From Acetobacteraceae bacterium (GTDB lineage: Bacteria > Pseudomonadota > Alphaproteobacteria > Acetobacterales > Acetobacteraceae): 64,000 nt of DNA. The stretch lies in assembly GCA_039613835.1 (NCBI GenBank), contig CP154827.1:1838001-1902000 (forward strand). Reading direction: 5' to 3'. Numbering within the stretch: position 1 is the stretch's first letter; every line of letters starts with the position of its first letter. Made by a program: the position numbers and the translations under genes. The notes under the pieces were generated by a model. The model was not told where the DNA came from, made no database searches, and saw only the letters and a list, made by a program, of their open reading frames with translations. This document shows positions 38,021 through 47,944 of this stretch, one piece after another.

Positions 38021-41000
38021 CACAAGGAACATCATTTTGAGGTCGAAATCTGCCAAGCCCTAGCCCTCAAAGGTTGGCTATACGTCAAAGGTGATACGGC
38101 GCAATATGACCGTGCCAACACCTTATTCATGCCTGACCTGCTGGCGTGAATTGAGGAGATGCAGCCCGATAGCTGGCAGAGCCTGACGAAGACGCACGGC
38201 CCTTCGCTGCCCGTGCGTTTGGCTGAGCGCCTCCGTAAATGCCTGAGTGAGCAAGGTACGCTCAAGTTTTGCGTCACGGCATGGACATGCTGGGCCTCAG
38301 AAAACCTCTGAGTTTAGTGCAGTTCAAGCCAGCCCTCGCCATCAACCCGGTGACGCAGAAAAATTACGAGGCCAACCGACTGTGCGTCGCCAGGCAAGTG
38401 CATCATTCAATCAATAATCCGCAGGATGCGCTGGACCTGGTTTTATTCGTCAATGGCGTGCCCGTCGCCACCGTAGAGCTGAAATCGGACTTTACGCAAA
38501 GTGTTGAAGATGCAGTCGATCAATACCGCTTCGACCGAGATCCGCATCCGAAGGGGCGGCAGATTGAACCATTGTTGAGTTTCCCGGGCGGAGCACTGGT
38601 TCATTTCGCCGTCAGTCAGGCTGAGGTCAGGATGACAACCCACTTGACCGGGCCTGCAACGACATTTCTGCCCTTCAATCGCGGTTATCATGGCGGAGCC
38701 GGCAATGCGCCGAATCCTAATGGTTTTGCGACGTCTTATCTGTGGGATGAAGTCTGGGCGCGGGAAAGTTGGTTCGATATATTGCATCGCTATCTCATTG
38801 GGCGGCGCGATGCAAAAAAAACAGCTCAAGAGCGTCATTTTTCCGCGATACCATTAATTGGCCGCGACGCGAAAAATTGTGGCCGATGCGCTGGAGAAGG
38901 GTGCAGGAGAGCGCTACCTGATTCAGCATTCCGCGGGTTCCGGCAAAAACTAATTCCATTGCCTGGACGGCTCACTTTCTCGCGGATCTACATGATGCGG
39001 GTCATAAAAAAATCTTCGATACTGTGTTGGTTGTATCGGATCGTACAGTTCTGGACGCGCAGTTGCAGGAAGCCATCTTCGATTTTGAGCGCACGCATGG
39101 CGTTGTGGAGAGCATCACCCATGAGCATGGCAGCAAAAGTGCTCAGCTTGGTCAGGCCCTCAAGAATGGTAAGAAGATCATCGTCTGCACCATTCAGACT
39201 TTTCCATTCGTTTTGCAAGCTGCGCAGGAATTAGCCGCGACGGAAGGCAAGCAATTTGCGGTCATCGCGGATGAAGCCCATAGTTCCCAGACGGGCGAGG
39301 TGACGTCCAAACTAAAACAACTTCTCTCGGCCAAGGAGTGGGCTGAGTATCAGGACGGTGGCGAGATCGATACCGAAGTCTTGCTTGCCGCACAGATGAA
39401 GTCACGCGTTGATCTGAAAGGCCTGACCTATATCGCTTTTACTGCGACGCCGAAGCAGAAGACGCTGGAATTGTTCGGACGTCCCGGCGCCGATGGCAGG
39501 CCTGCGCCCTTCCATGTTTATTCCATGCGTCAGGCGGTAGAGGAAGGCTTCGTCCTCGATGTCCTGAGAAATTACACGACCTACAAAATGGCATTTAAAC
39601 TTGCACATGATGGGCAGGAGCTGGATCACACCCAGGTTGAACGAAGTGCCGCTTTGAAAGGCATCATGCAGTGGGTGCGCCTCCACCCTTATAATATTAC
39701 GCAGAAAGTTCAGATCGTTGTTGAGCACTACCGCGAGAATGTTCAGCCGCTTCTGAATCGCAAGGCCAAAGCCATGGTTGTCGTCGCAAGCCGGAAAGAA
39801 GCCGTTCGCTGGCAAAAAGCCATAAGGGCTTATATTGCGCGACAGAGATACCCGTTGAAGGTTCTAGTCGCGTTCTCAGGCGAGGTTGATGATCAGGAGA
39901 GCTACCCTGACCCGGTCACGGAGAGCAGCAAGGATCTCAATCCGCATCTAAATGGGCGTGATATTCGTGATGCCTTTGCGGAGTCGGATCATCACCTCCT
40001 CCTTGTCGCCAACAAATTCCAGACAGGTTTTGACCAGTCGCTCCTGTGCGGTATGTACATTGATAAGAAACTCGGCGGCATCCAAGCGGTACAAACGCTT
40101 TCCCGCCTGAATCTGGCGTATGACGACAAAGACACGACCTACATCCTCGATTTTGTGAACGAGGCTCAAGAAATTCTCAAGGCGCTCAAAACTTATTACG
40201 AAACTGCGGAGCTTGAAGCGACAACAGACCCGGAGCAGATACTCGATTTGCGTTCCAAATTTGACGCTGCCGGATGTTACGACAATTTCGAAGTTGAGCG
40301 GGTCGCGTCCGTCGAATTCGATTCGAAAGGTACGCAATCGCAGTTACGGGCCGCAATTGCGCCAGTTTCTGACCGTTTATTGAAACGTTACAAGGCGGCT
40401 CAAGCCAAAATAGTGACTTCTGAAGCCTTAAATGATGCGCCTTCAGCCCAGGCTGCGCGCGATAGTTTAGATGCTTTGGATCTTTTTAAACAGGATCTGG
40501 GAGCCTATATTCGGCTATACACATTTCTTTCGCAGATACTTGACTATGGTAATACAGATTACGAGAAACGCTTCCTTTTTTATAAACGTCTTCTCCCTCT
40601 GTTGGACTTTGGTCGCGAGCGAAACCAGGTTGATTTGTCCAAAATCTCCTTGACGCATCACAACCTGCGTAACAAAGGTAAACAACCAATTCATCTGGAA
40701 CATGGAGAGGCGCTGAAATTAAGCCCGATGAATGCAGTCGGCAGTGGGGCCGTTCATGATAAACAAAAGGCTTTGTTGGATGAAATTATTCAGAGTGTTA
40801 ACGGTCTTTTCGACGGCGATCTGAGTGAAGAGGACCAGCTCATCTATATCAACGGCATTCTAAAAGGTAAGTTATTAGAGAATGCGACACTTGTCGAGCA
40901 AGCCGCTAATAATAGTAAGGAAAAATTCGCCAATTCACCAGATTTGAACGATGCACTTTTGGACGCTATCATCTGCGCGGAAAAAGTTCAACGTGAGATG

Positions 41001-41120
41001 AGCTATCAAGCGCTCAATAGCCCGCGCACTTTTGAAGGGCTGAAAACTTCTCTTTTAGGACCAACTCAACTTTACAAGATTTTGAGAGAGCGATATTTTG
41101 CAGGGATAAATCAAAACTGA
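38021..41120 (+). pseudogene. hsdR: Type I restriction endonuclease subunit, nonsense codon and frameshifts
   Basis: HsdR cuts and translocates DNA. The N-terminus (FEVEICQALALKGWLYVKGD) meets TGA at 38147 where the family has Trp. A shift near 38265 leads to MDMLGLRKPLSLVQFKPALA and the nuclease motif VELKSDFTQSVEDAVDQYRF. Further shifts near 38850 and 38950 precede and split Walker A: IQHSAGSGKN followed by stop, where removing one A gives GSGKTNSIAW. From about 38960 to 41120 one frame is open with VSDRTVLDAQLQ, IADEAHSSQ (DEAH) and FTATPKQKTLELF. No clear start codon was found after the DUF5655 gene. Confidence 0.88.
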
Positions 41121-41397
41121 CGTGGGTCTGAGAATAGTTAATTGATAATGTTTTGCTGGCAGAGAGGCTTCCGAATCTTCCGTCAGGGTCGGGGAAGTAT
41201 TTTCTCTTAGAGAGCGACAAGAGAGTGAGTTGCGTGCGCTGCCTTGCTTAATATCCGAGACTTCGTTTGACGAGGCTGCTGGACCATCATGACGGGCCAC
41301 GTGCCTGCGGTGCAGAGCAACGAAAACAGGCGGGTCCATGAGCGCTGCCTGTTTCCGAGAAGCAGGCGTGTCAATCGTCTCCTTGAGAAGCTCGGGT

Positions 41398-41667
41398 TTA
41401 ATCCTTCCACTCACATCGTCGCAAAATCTCATCGACCTCCTTTGCGAGGCGCTGCGTGTAGCGCTTCAACTCGTCGAAGGACGCGTTCGGGTCGATGTCA
41501 TCAAATTCGATCGGCATGCGGACTTTTTCGCTGTCTGCGCGCGCTATCGCGAGGTGATGGATGATCTCGTCCTCAAACGTCTGGCGGTTTTTGACGGCAG
41601 ATTTACTGATCCACTTCCTGAGATCCAATGGAATAAACAGTTGAATTGTAGGATGTTTGTGCGTCAT
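41398..41667 (-). CDS. Arc-like ribbon-helix-helix DNA-binding protein
   Basis: Predicted 89-residue protein on the minus strand. Its N-terminus, PTIQLFIPLDLRKWISKSAV then NRQTFEDEIIHHL, resembles the strand-helix-helix of Arc/MetJ-type repressors of phages and plasmids. The C-terminus (FDELKRYTQRLAKEVDEILRR) is likely a coiled coil. It is isolated between the restriction locus and tRNA-Leu, a typical place for remnants of integrated elements. The 280 bp on its downstream side (41121-41397) hold nothing I can support. Confidence 0.5.
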   Translation of the reverse strand: MTHKHPTIQLFIPLDLRKWISKSAVKNRQTFEDEIIHHLAIARADSEKVRMPIEFDDIDPNASFDELKRYTQRLAKEVDEILRRCEWKD

Positions 41668-42092
41668 GGAAGATTTTTACAACGGTTCTTAAGATTATTC
41701 AACGGTAATTTATCGAATCAAAGAGATTTTTATGAATGATTACCGTATAAAATGTCTAGAAGACCGTCATCTATATTGTAGATATGCACGAAATAAGATG
41801 TAATTCTACCGGAGGACTCAACTGTGAGCGGTAGAGCGGACGTCATTTGGGGATTTTTCTTATATCGGTTGTGTCCAAAGTTTGGAAGGTCACGTGCAGT
41901 GGACTGCCCTTCAAATTTGGTAAATTACGGGTTTCGAAAGCCAGTGGAGAGCTTAGGCACGCTCGTTTCGCGCTTGAAGCCTCTTTGCCAAACATGCAAC
42001 TTTATTGCCCAGCTAGTTCAAGGTAAATTAAGATTGAGAGACATGGGGCTCACGTTTAAAAAACCTGAAAGCCCAATCCACACCCCAAACCA
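41668..42092. other. Gap with a doubtful open frame running into tRNA-Leu
   Basis: A plus-strand frame starts at GTG 41824, eight bases after a good GGAGG (41811-41815), and continues for 96 codons to 42114, inside the tRNA gene. It is unlike any family I know, and overlap with the tRNA speaks against it. On the minus strand several stop codons occur. It may be the worn end of an integrated element. Confidence 0.35.
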
Positions 42093-42178
42093 TGGTGCGA
42101 ACTATGGGACTTGAACCCATACGCCCCGAAGGACTCGAGATTTTAAGTCTCGTGCGTCTACCATTCCGCCAAGCTCGC
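42093..42178 (-). tRNA. tRNA-Leu (anticodon TAA)
   Basis: On the minus strand the sequence folds as a class II tRNA. The acceptor GCGAGCT pairs with AGTTCGC, the anticodon stem-loop is GAGACTTAAAATCTC with anticodon TAA, there is a variable arm around CCTTCGGGG, the T-arm is GGGTTCAAGTCCC, and CCA is encoded (42093-42095). tRNA genes of this kind are common integration sites, and the 3' end points toward the Arc-like gene and the restriction locus. Confidence 0.95.
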
Positions 42179-42225
42179 TTTGCAGCTCGCCGTCTAGCAT
42201 GGGCGGGGGTTTGCGGAAAGTCTCT

Positions 42226-42525
42226 TTATCGCGCCAGAAGCGCCGCTGTGTTCTTTTTCAGCCACGTCTGATGATGGCGGCGCTGCGTGTCAAACTGGTC
42301 GACATAATCCCAGAAATCCCGGCTGTGATTAAAGTGCTTCAGGTGCTCCAATTCATGGATGATGATGCTGTCCCGCACCGCCTCCGGCATCAGGATCAGC
42401 CGCCAGCACAGCATGATGCGCCCTTTTGAGGAGCAACTGCCCCAGCGGCTGCGCGTGACGCGCATGCGTTCCGCCCAGATGAAAACGCGCGGACGGGGGG
42501 TCGCAATGGGTCCTCCCCCAGCCAA
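42226..42525 (-). pseudogene. YgjP/DUF45 metallopeptidase-like remnant
   Basis: Only the C-terminal half of a YgjP-type (SprT-like zinc) protein is present: [20 protein letters not shown] and the zinc motif HELEHLKHFNHSRDFW. Family members have about 230 residues, and the N-terminal 130 would have to lie where ycgN is encoded. The open frame begins at 42525 with non-family residues. The gene appears to have lost its 5' half in a deletion that joined it to ycgN. Confidence 0.7.
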
Positions 42526-42953
42526 TCAACAATATGGCGCTCCAGCGGGCTGGCATAACGTTCACTGATAATCCGCCCGCGCCCGGATATCCCCGCCTGG
42601 TGCACGGACTCCCGGTGGCTAGTGAGAAGGGGGTGCCAGTCCGGTAACGGCTTTCCCTCATCCATCAGGCGATAGGCGCAGCTAGGGGGCAGCCAGTCGA
42701 TCTCATGCACCATTTTCGGCGTCAGGGCGATGCAGTCCGGCACCTTGCGAAAGCGCTCGCTATATGAAGCGCATTGACATGTATTGAGGTCGAGAAGGCG
42801 GCAGGCCACGTCGGTAAACATCAGCGTATCCGTATCTTCATCCCGCAATTTATGCAGACAGCACAGGCCGCAACCATCGCAAAGGCGTTCCCATTCGGAA
42901 GGGGATAATTCTGAAAGCCGTTTGGTCTCCCAGAAGCGCTCAGTATTTGTCAT
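42396..42953 (-). CDS. ycgN: YcgN-type cysteine-cluster protein with abnormal C-terminus
   Basis: UPF0260/YkgJ-like protein. The cysteine cluster is clear: [43 protein letters not shown] and LPPSCAYRL. The family usually ends soon after a block like [20 protein letters not shown], at about 150 residues. Here the frame runs another 35 codons through the YgjP remnant, giving a tail with no family match. The function of the family is unknown, and metal binding is likely. The core is intact and probably folds. Confidence 0.82.
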   Translation of the reverse strand: MTNTERFWETKRLSELSPSEWERLCDGCGLCCLHKLRDEDTDTLMFTDVACRLLDLNTCQCASYSERFRKVPDCIALTPKMVHEIDWLPPSCAYRLMDEGKPLPDWHPLLTSHRESVHQAGISGRGRIISERYASPLERHIVDWLGEDPLRPPVRAFSSGRNACASRAAAGAVAPQKGASCCAGG

Positions 42954-43026
42954 CGTCAGTCACAGGTCCAGTTCAGGCCGAAATAAGAGGCTTGCCGACG
43001 CTGAAGACCATGTTTTTAGACCTTAT

Positions 43027-43431
43027 TCAACGCCAGACGACAAAGGCAACGCTTGTGACGAGAATAAGAAGCGCGGTCATGATGGCGGCGCGACGATAAA
43101 AAGGGACGAAATCAAAACGAAAACGCTGCCATCCGGATGCGCCCAGCCCCCGCGCTGTGTGGGTGTTTGTCGGGTCACGTTGGCGCTGCCGTGCCGAGAG
43201 TGGCAGCAGGCATAAAGGCGCAGCAGAGATCCCGGCGAGGTAAAAACTCATGTCATCCCGCGACGCGCAAGCGAGCTGCACAAGCGTGATCGCCATCGCT
43301 ATACCGGGGAGAAGAAGCAACAGGCAGAGAACCACCGGCGCCTGACGGTGCAGAATGCGCGCGATGCTTAGCAGGAGGCTGAAACTCGCAATACCTAGAA
43401 TCAATAAGACCACATTTTCGAAGCCTCTCAT
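43027..43431 (-). CDS. Small membrane protein of unknown function
   Basis: Predicted 134-residue protein. I chose ATG 43431, which overlaps the stop of the upstream binding-protein gene in an ATGA, over the ATG at 43446. It has about four hydrophobic segments: ENVVLLILGIASFSLLLSIA, VVLCLLLLLPGIAMAITLV, a middle one near 70-85, and AAIMTALLILVTSVAFVVW at the end. The central loop (SARQRQRDPTNTHTARG) is polar. I do not recognise it. Coupling to the ABC-transporter remnant suggests they belonged to one operon. Confidence 0.6.
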   Translation of the reverse strand: MRGFENVVLLILGIASFSLLLSIARILHRQAPVVLCLLLLLPGIAMAITLVQLACASRDDMSFYLAGISAAPLCLLPLSARQRQRDPTNTHTARGLGASGWQRFRFDFVPFYRRAAIMTALLILVTSVAFVVWR

Positions 43432-44480
43432 CGTGACTCCACCCATTGTGCGAAACGCTGCTCAAGCGAAGTGCCATGACGCAGCCAGAAACCATCATCA
43501 ATAACAAGGAGCGGCGGCGAGGCGGTTTCAAGGTCGCTCGGTATCGTCAGATGCGGGGGGCGCGGCCCGCAATTGCCAGATCGCGGCATTATTCTCCGCC
43601 GTGCTTCCATCATGTGGCACCGCTACCACATAATTCTCAGCAAGCATGTTGTCCGTCGCGAAGGCATATCGGTCCTCCCGCGTGGTGCTGCGCAAAACCA
43701 GGATGGATTGTGTCGGCATCAGGCCCATCAAGGCTTCACCATCTTGGATGATGCGCGCGGCATCCCGTGCGTCACGCCACCATGTTAGATAAGGCCGGAT
43801 CTGGTCGAGCTTCTCCAACGCCCGGTTGACACCCTCGTCCGTCGCCAGTTCACGATAAATATCGTGCGGCTTGACGCCGTCTGCCAAAAGGACAACCTCC
43901 ATCGTCAGACGGGGCGACAGGGGGAGAGCCCGCTTCCCGGGGTGGCGCGCAATATTCCAGAAATCACCCCATGACAGGCTTGCATGTCCCAGTCGCTGAC
44001 CATCCCATAAAAGCACGTCATGCACCGCGCCGACTTCGACACTGCAAGGTGATGTGCCACGGGCTGAAAGCGGTCGCTCTGGCGCGTGAGATGCAATGTG
44101 CCACTGAAACAATCCGTGCCGATCCGATAAGCGTCGTCAATGATGATCGGTGGGGAATCGGCCGTCACTGAAGATATCGAATGATGGGAAGATCGAGATT
44201 CGATGAAATGGTAAGGTCCGGAAAATATCATCGGTGTGGGCATCACGTTAAATAAGGGCGGGACCTGCACGGTAAAAGCGGGCTTCTTCACCGAAGGTGA
44301 CGTCAGAACGACATGCCGCAATTTATGACGCCGCGCCTTGCGGAGAGGCTGGTATGGCTTGTGACGGTCACCGCGCCCGCATTGCACACCATGCTGAGTC
44401 CTTGCCGCCACTGACGACGCGCCGAGGCTGGGCGGAAGGGCGAGTATGGTGCAAGAAATCAGAAAAAGGGGCAATCTCAT
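43428..44480 (-). pseudogene. Polyamine-type ABC transporter substrate-binding protein, decayed
   Basis: The signal peptide (RLPLFLISCTILALPPSLGA) starts at ATG 44480. Much of the N-terminal lobe is unreadable in any single frame. From about 44110 a frame shows GDFWNIARHPGKRALPLSPR, EVVLLADGVKPHDIYRELAT and DQIRPYLTWWRDARDAARII, typical of PotD/PotF-like proteins. The C-terminus VIDDGFWLRHGTSLEQRFAQ is in another frame, ending at 43428. No permease genes accompany it. A 39-codon open frame at 44492-44611 just upstream (MYQFSTPITDEM...) is unidentified. Confidence 0.75.
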
Positions 44481-44635
44481 CCGGGAGGGAATCAATCTCG
44501 GCCCCTCGCCACCTGCATGTGGCCCCGCTTTGGAAAACGGGCCGGAGTCAGCACGTCATAGAGCATCGGAAGGCGCATCTCATCCGTGATTGGCGTCGAG
44601 AACTGGTACATGGCTGACCCTCTCGTGCCCTCCCT

Positions 44636-45750
44636 CTAACTGCCACCGGGCTCATCATACGGGAATGCGCGTGCATTTCCCGCGATCCATGCAAGATAGA
44701 CCTTCTGACCCGGTTGAATGGATGCGGAATATTGCATTGGCATGCGCCTGATGTCTACTTCCGTTCCATCACTGAGTTTGCAGCGAAGGTGAATATGGTC
44801 CCCATTATGCCGTATGTCCTGGATAATGGCCTCCAGCGGTGCCTGATCCTCCTCATCAAGCTGCGCGCCCGTCAGGGATAAGGCGATTTTCTCCGGTGTG
44901 ACGCATAAAGTGCAGAGATGATCCTCCTCCACATCTTCCGATGACTGAGCAGAAACCATCGTGCCGCAAGGGAGGCGGATCTCCGCGATGTCATCAACGT
45001 TCCGGACGACATAACCCGTCAGGAGATTAGCGTGGCTGAAAATGCGCGCAACATGGGGGGAAGCCGGGCGGTCCATTAATGTCGGTGCGTCCGCACATTG
45101 CTGAAGCGCCCCACCACGTAGCACGGCGATCCGCCCGGAGCCGAAAAAGCCTCATCCCGCAGACGCGTCAAATGCAGGATTGTCAGGTTAAGGGCGCGTT
45201 GCAGCATCATGACCGATTTGGCGCATCGCGCCCGCGCATCATCGCTCAACCCTTCAAAAGGACGGTTCAGGATCAAGATATCGGGGGCATAGGCCAGAAG
45301 CCTGCCGAAACGCGCCCTGAACCGCATTTCATCATCAGATGCGTCCGGGCGCAGATGGGTGTGGGGGTCAAAGCCAAGCAGCGCGCCGATCCTGCCGATG
45401 CGTTCCGTGATCGCGGCTGGTTTCTCACGGCGTGCGCGAAGGGGGAAGGCGATATTGTCGTAAATGGAAAGGTGGTTGAAAAGCCCATCCCGCCCGTCAA
45501 GCGCACCGACAGCGCGTTGATCCGGGAGGAAATGTGTGCAGTCGATTCCGGAAATGAAAATCTGGCCGGACGGCACCGCAATCTGACCCATGATCATGTC
45601 CGTCAGGCGGTCCATGATGGCCGCGTCGTCGCTCAGGACAGTCAGGTGCTCATATGGCTTGACTTCGAGCGAAAAAGGGCCTGAACTCGCCGTTAAACAA
45701 ATGTCGTGCAACGCGAGAGATGCAGCATCCTGCTGCTTCGGGTCATGCAT
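44636..45750 (-). pseudogene. ABC transporter ATPase-like protein (PotA type) lacking ATP-binding motifs, frameshift before TOBE domain
   Basis: From ATG 45750 a 222-codon frame follows the PotA layout, but the key motifs are replaced. At the Walker A position (about 38-48) it reads LTVLSDDAAIM with no GxGKT. At the signature it reads DASDDEMRFRARFGRLLA instead of LSGGQ, and Walker B is DILILNRPFEGLSDDA without the Asp-Glu pair. At about 45130 a T-run deletion shifts the frame, and the C-terminal TOBE part (ALQQCADAPTLMDRPASPHV, FSHANLLTGYVV) continues to 44636. It cannot be an active ATPase. Associated with the binding-protein remnant. Confidence 0.72.
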
Positions 45751-45829
45751 GAAACCTCGGCATTCTGTCGCTCGTTTTGAAGGCTTGGCCGAATATCGGA
45801 CCCGACCCATCCCTATCAGGAGAATTGCG

Positions 45830-46108
45830 ATGAGAAAGCATAACGTCAAGCACCTCGCCAAGGAAACAACTCAATTCGCGCAGGAGCAGATTGACTCGCT
45901 GAAATCGCAGTTGGAGCAGCTCCTGAATGGCCGCATTAACCCTGCCCTGCTTGTCGCCGCGGAGAAAGCAGACCACGCCGTCGCCAATGCGCGCGAGATC
46001 GGTCACGCACAGGTTGAGAAGGTCGAATCGCGCGTCCGCGCCCGTCCGGTCCCTGCGATGGTGGTATCCGCCCTCATCGGATTTGTTTTGGGCCGACTTT
46101 CCAGATAA
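45830..46108 (+). CDS. DUF883 (ElaB/YqjD-like) membrane-anchored protein
   Basis: This 92-residue protein starts at ATG 45830 with AGGAG upstream; a longer in-frame start at 45590 overlaps the opposite ATPase gene and is rejected. A long amphipathic helix (TTQFAQEQIDSLKSQLEQLL) is followed by a C-terminal membrane anchor, VPAMVVSALIGFVLGRLSR. ElaB/YqjD homologues sit in the inner membrane and bind ribosomes in E. coli; whether that applies here is unknown. Confidence 0.8.
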   Translation: MRKHNVKHLAKETTQFAQEQIDSLKSQLEQLLNGRINPALLVAAEKADHAVANAREIGHAQVEKVESRVRARPVPAMVVSALIGFVLGRLSR

Positions 46109-46187
46109 ATGGTTTTCCGTTACCTGATGATGCGAAGGGGTCACCCATCTGCGCCACAGATGATGCGTCCTTCATATCGGGTGTAAA

Positions 46188-46203
46188 ACCCTTAATGAAG
46201 GGT
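46188..46203 (+). promoter_or_regulatory. Short hairpin in the leader of the next gene
   Basis: ACCCTT-AATG-AAGGGT forms a perfect 6-bp stem with a 4-base loop, ending 23 bp before the ATG at 46227. It lacks a T-run. It could be an operator or an mRNA hairpin close to the ribosome-binding site. Confidence 0.3.
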
Positions 46204-46226
46204 CAGAAGAAGAGAGTGAGCGAAAC

Positions 46227-46658
46227 ATGAAACTCATCGACGTCGGGCAGGAAGCCATCAAAGCGCAGGGCGATGTTATGCAGCGTGTCGCGGCGCGATG
46301 GGGGCGGCGTGCTGCGTGGTTCGTGCTGGCGGCGATCTTCGGTGTGTTTGCGCTGGTCTCCCTCCATGTTGTCCTGTGGGCCGGTGCGCTGGTCATTCTG
46401 CATTTCAACCCCTTGACGGCAGCGGTCACGGTGCTGGGCATTGATGTCGTCATCATGTTCATCTTCTTTCTTCTTGGCACACGGCGTGTTGCGGACCCGC
46501 TGGAATTCGAGGCGCGCCTGCGCCGGGATCGTAAATTTGCGAAACTGCGCCGGACTCTCGCTCTTTCCACCTTTATCGGTTTGCTTATAGGCCCGGTGGG
46601 GCGGTTTTCAGGACGTCAGGCTTTCAAGGTTGCACGTAATATCTTTTTCCGCCGCTGA
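46227..46658 (+). CDS. Phage-holin-superfamily-III-like membrane protein
   Basis: Predicted 143-residue protein with two strong adjacent transmembrane segments (AAWFVLAAIFGVFALVSLHV and AAVTVLGIDVVIMFIFFLLG). A polar region ADPLEFEARLRRDRKFAKLR and a weaker C-terminal hydrophobic stretch follow. This organisation is like the DUF1469/holin III family that often accompanies DUF883 genes, as it does here. The function is unknown. Confidence 0.65.
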   Translation: MKLIDVGQEAIKAQGDVMQRVAARWGRRAAWFVLAAIFGVFALVSLHVVLWAGALVILHFNPLTAAVTVLGIDVVIMFIFFLLGTRRVADPLEFEARLRRDRKFAKLRRTLALSTFIGLLIGPVGRFSGRQAFKVARNIFFRR

Positions 46659-46849
46659 TGACTTGACGGTGCCGGGCGCTCAACCGTCCGGCCTGAAGCG
46701 ATCATTGTCGCTTTTCGACGCAACAAATGTTATAAAGCCGCGCATTACCCGTTTCGGGAAAGCCCTGAAGAGAAAGATCGCCGCGCGGCGCTTACTGTTG
46801 AATAAGCAATGCTGGCGGGAAGAGAGAGGTCCCGCGATGCGGTCCAGAC

Positions 46850-46984
46850 ATGCTTGCTGAGTTTAATCTGTTCGGCGTTCTAATTGCGCCCATCGCCATC
46901 TATGCCCTTTTTGCCATCCCTTTGACTTTAATGCTTCGCTTCATATTATGGCGTGTTGGCGCTATGTCATGGTTCTGGCACTGA
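46850..46984 (+). CDS. DUF1656 small inner-membrane protein (AaeX-like)
   Basis: A 44-residue protein, too short for most gene callers. From ATG 46850 it reads LAEFNLFGVLIAPIAIYALF, then a second hydrophobic stretch and the ending WRVGAMSWFWH. DUF1656 proteins lie between a FUSC-type pump gene and an HlyD-type adaptor in aromatic-acid efflux operons (AaeXAB and relatives). The HlyD gene follows 123 bp downstream, but no FUSC gene is found upstream; the preceding 190 bp hold only unassigned sequence. Confidence 0.8.
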   Translation: MLAEFNLFGVLIAPIAIYALFAIPLTLMLRFILWRVGAMSWFWH

Positions 46985-47107
46985 CCACTCTTTCAGATCA
47001 CACTTTACATTTGCGTTCTGTGCCTGATGGTTGTTTATGTCTGAAATCCTTACCGGAAGGCGCTTCTCGTTATCGCGTGACGTCGCAACGCGGAGAGAAT
47101 TTTTATC

Positions 47108-47944
47108 ATGAAAACGCTGATCCGGGTGGCTTTGACCGCTTTCGTCCTCATCTGCGCCGCGATGCTCTTTTACACGCTGTGGCAGACTTACATGATCGCG
47201 CCCTGGACGCGGGATGGTCGGGTGCGTGTCTATGTGGTCAAGGCTGCGCCGGAGGTATCCGGCACGGTTGTTAATGTGCCGGTCCGGGATAATGATTACG
47301 TCCATAAGGGTGACCCTCTTTTCGTCATTGATCCGATCCGCTTCCGTCTGGCGTTGAAGCAGGCAGAGGCTGAACTTGCCGCGGCACGGGAAGAGCAGGA
47401 AATTTACAATTCAAACGTTGAGACTCAGATTGCCGCTGTCAATGCCGCTTCTGCGCGCGTGGATACGGCCCGCCTCAACCTTCAGCGTTCCATTATTCAT
47501 GCATCGGTTGATGGTTACGTCACCAATCTCAATCACCGTGTCGGTGATTATGCGGTGGCCGGTCAATCAAGGATCGCCGTTATTGATGCCTTTAGTTTCT
47601 GGATCAATGCTTATTTTGAAGAAACGAAGATGTGGGGCGTGCATGTCGGGGATGTCGCGCGCGTCAAGCTGATGGGCTATCGTGACCTGTTACCCGCGCA
47701 TGCCGTCTCCATCGCCCGGGGCATTAATGATCAGAACGGCCAGCCGGACGGGCTGGGCTTGCAGGATGTCAACCCGATTTTCACCTGGGTGCGCCTGGCG
47801 CAACGTATCCCCGTGCATGTGCAACTCGACAGCGTCCCGGACAATATCATCCTCGCTGCCGGTATGACATGCACGGTCACGGTCGGTGAACCGGGAAGGG
47901 GTCAACGCGGGCGTTTAATAACGTGGTTACAGAATCATCTATGA
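47108..47944 (+). CDS. HlyD-family periplasmic adaptor of an aromatic-acid efflux pump (AaeA/EmrA-like)
   Basis: Intact 278-residue membrane-fusion protein. An N-terminal membrane anchor (VALTAFVLICAAMLFYTLW) is followed by DGRVRVYVVKAAPEVSGTVV, the first half of the lipoyl domain, then a helical hairpin and the second half SIIHASVDGYVTNLNHRVGD. The beta-barrel segment FWINAYFEETKMWGVHVGD matches AaeA-type adaptors. The stop overlaps the start of the damaged NodT gene (ATGA). Without its pump partner here it may serve a pump encoded elsewhere or be idle. Confidence 0.88.
   Translation: MKTLIRVALTAFVLICAAMLFYTLWQTYMIAPWTRDGRVRVYVVKAAPEVSGTVVNVPVRDNDYVHKGDPLFVIDPIRFRLALKQAEAELAAAREEQEIYNSNVETQIAAVNAASARVDTARLNLQRSIIHASVDGYVTNLNHRVGDYAVAGQSRIAVIDAFSFWINAYFEETKMWGVHVGDVARVKLMGYRDLLPAHAVSIARGINDQNGQPDGLGLQDVNPIFTWVRLAQRIPVHVQLDSVPDNIILAAGMTCTVTVGEPGRGQRGRLITWLQNHL

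Noticed and set aside
42093..42178. A duplicated tRNA-Leu 3' end as attachment site
   Set aside because: I looked for a second copy of the tRNA 3' sequence around both ends of the AT-rich island and the restriction locus and saw none; a computed search would be decisive.
46630..46860. A 76-codon frame overlapping the DUF1656 gene as a FUSC remnant
   Set aside because: Its residues are basic and do not resemble a FUSC C-terminus; the DUF1656 start overlaps it in another frame.
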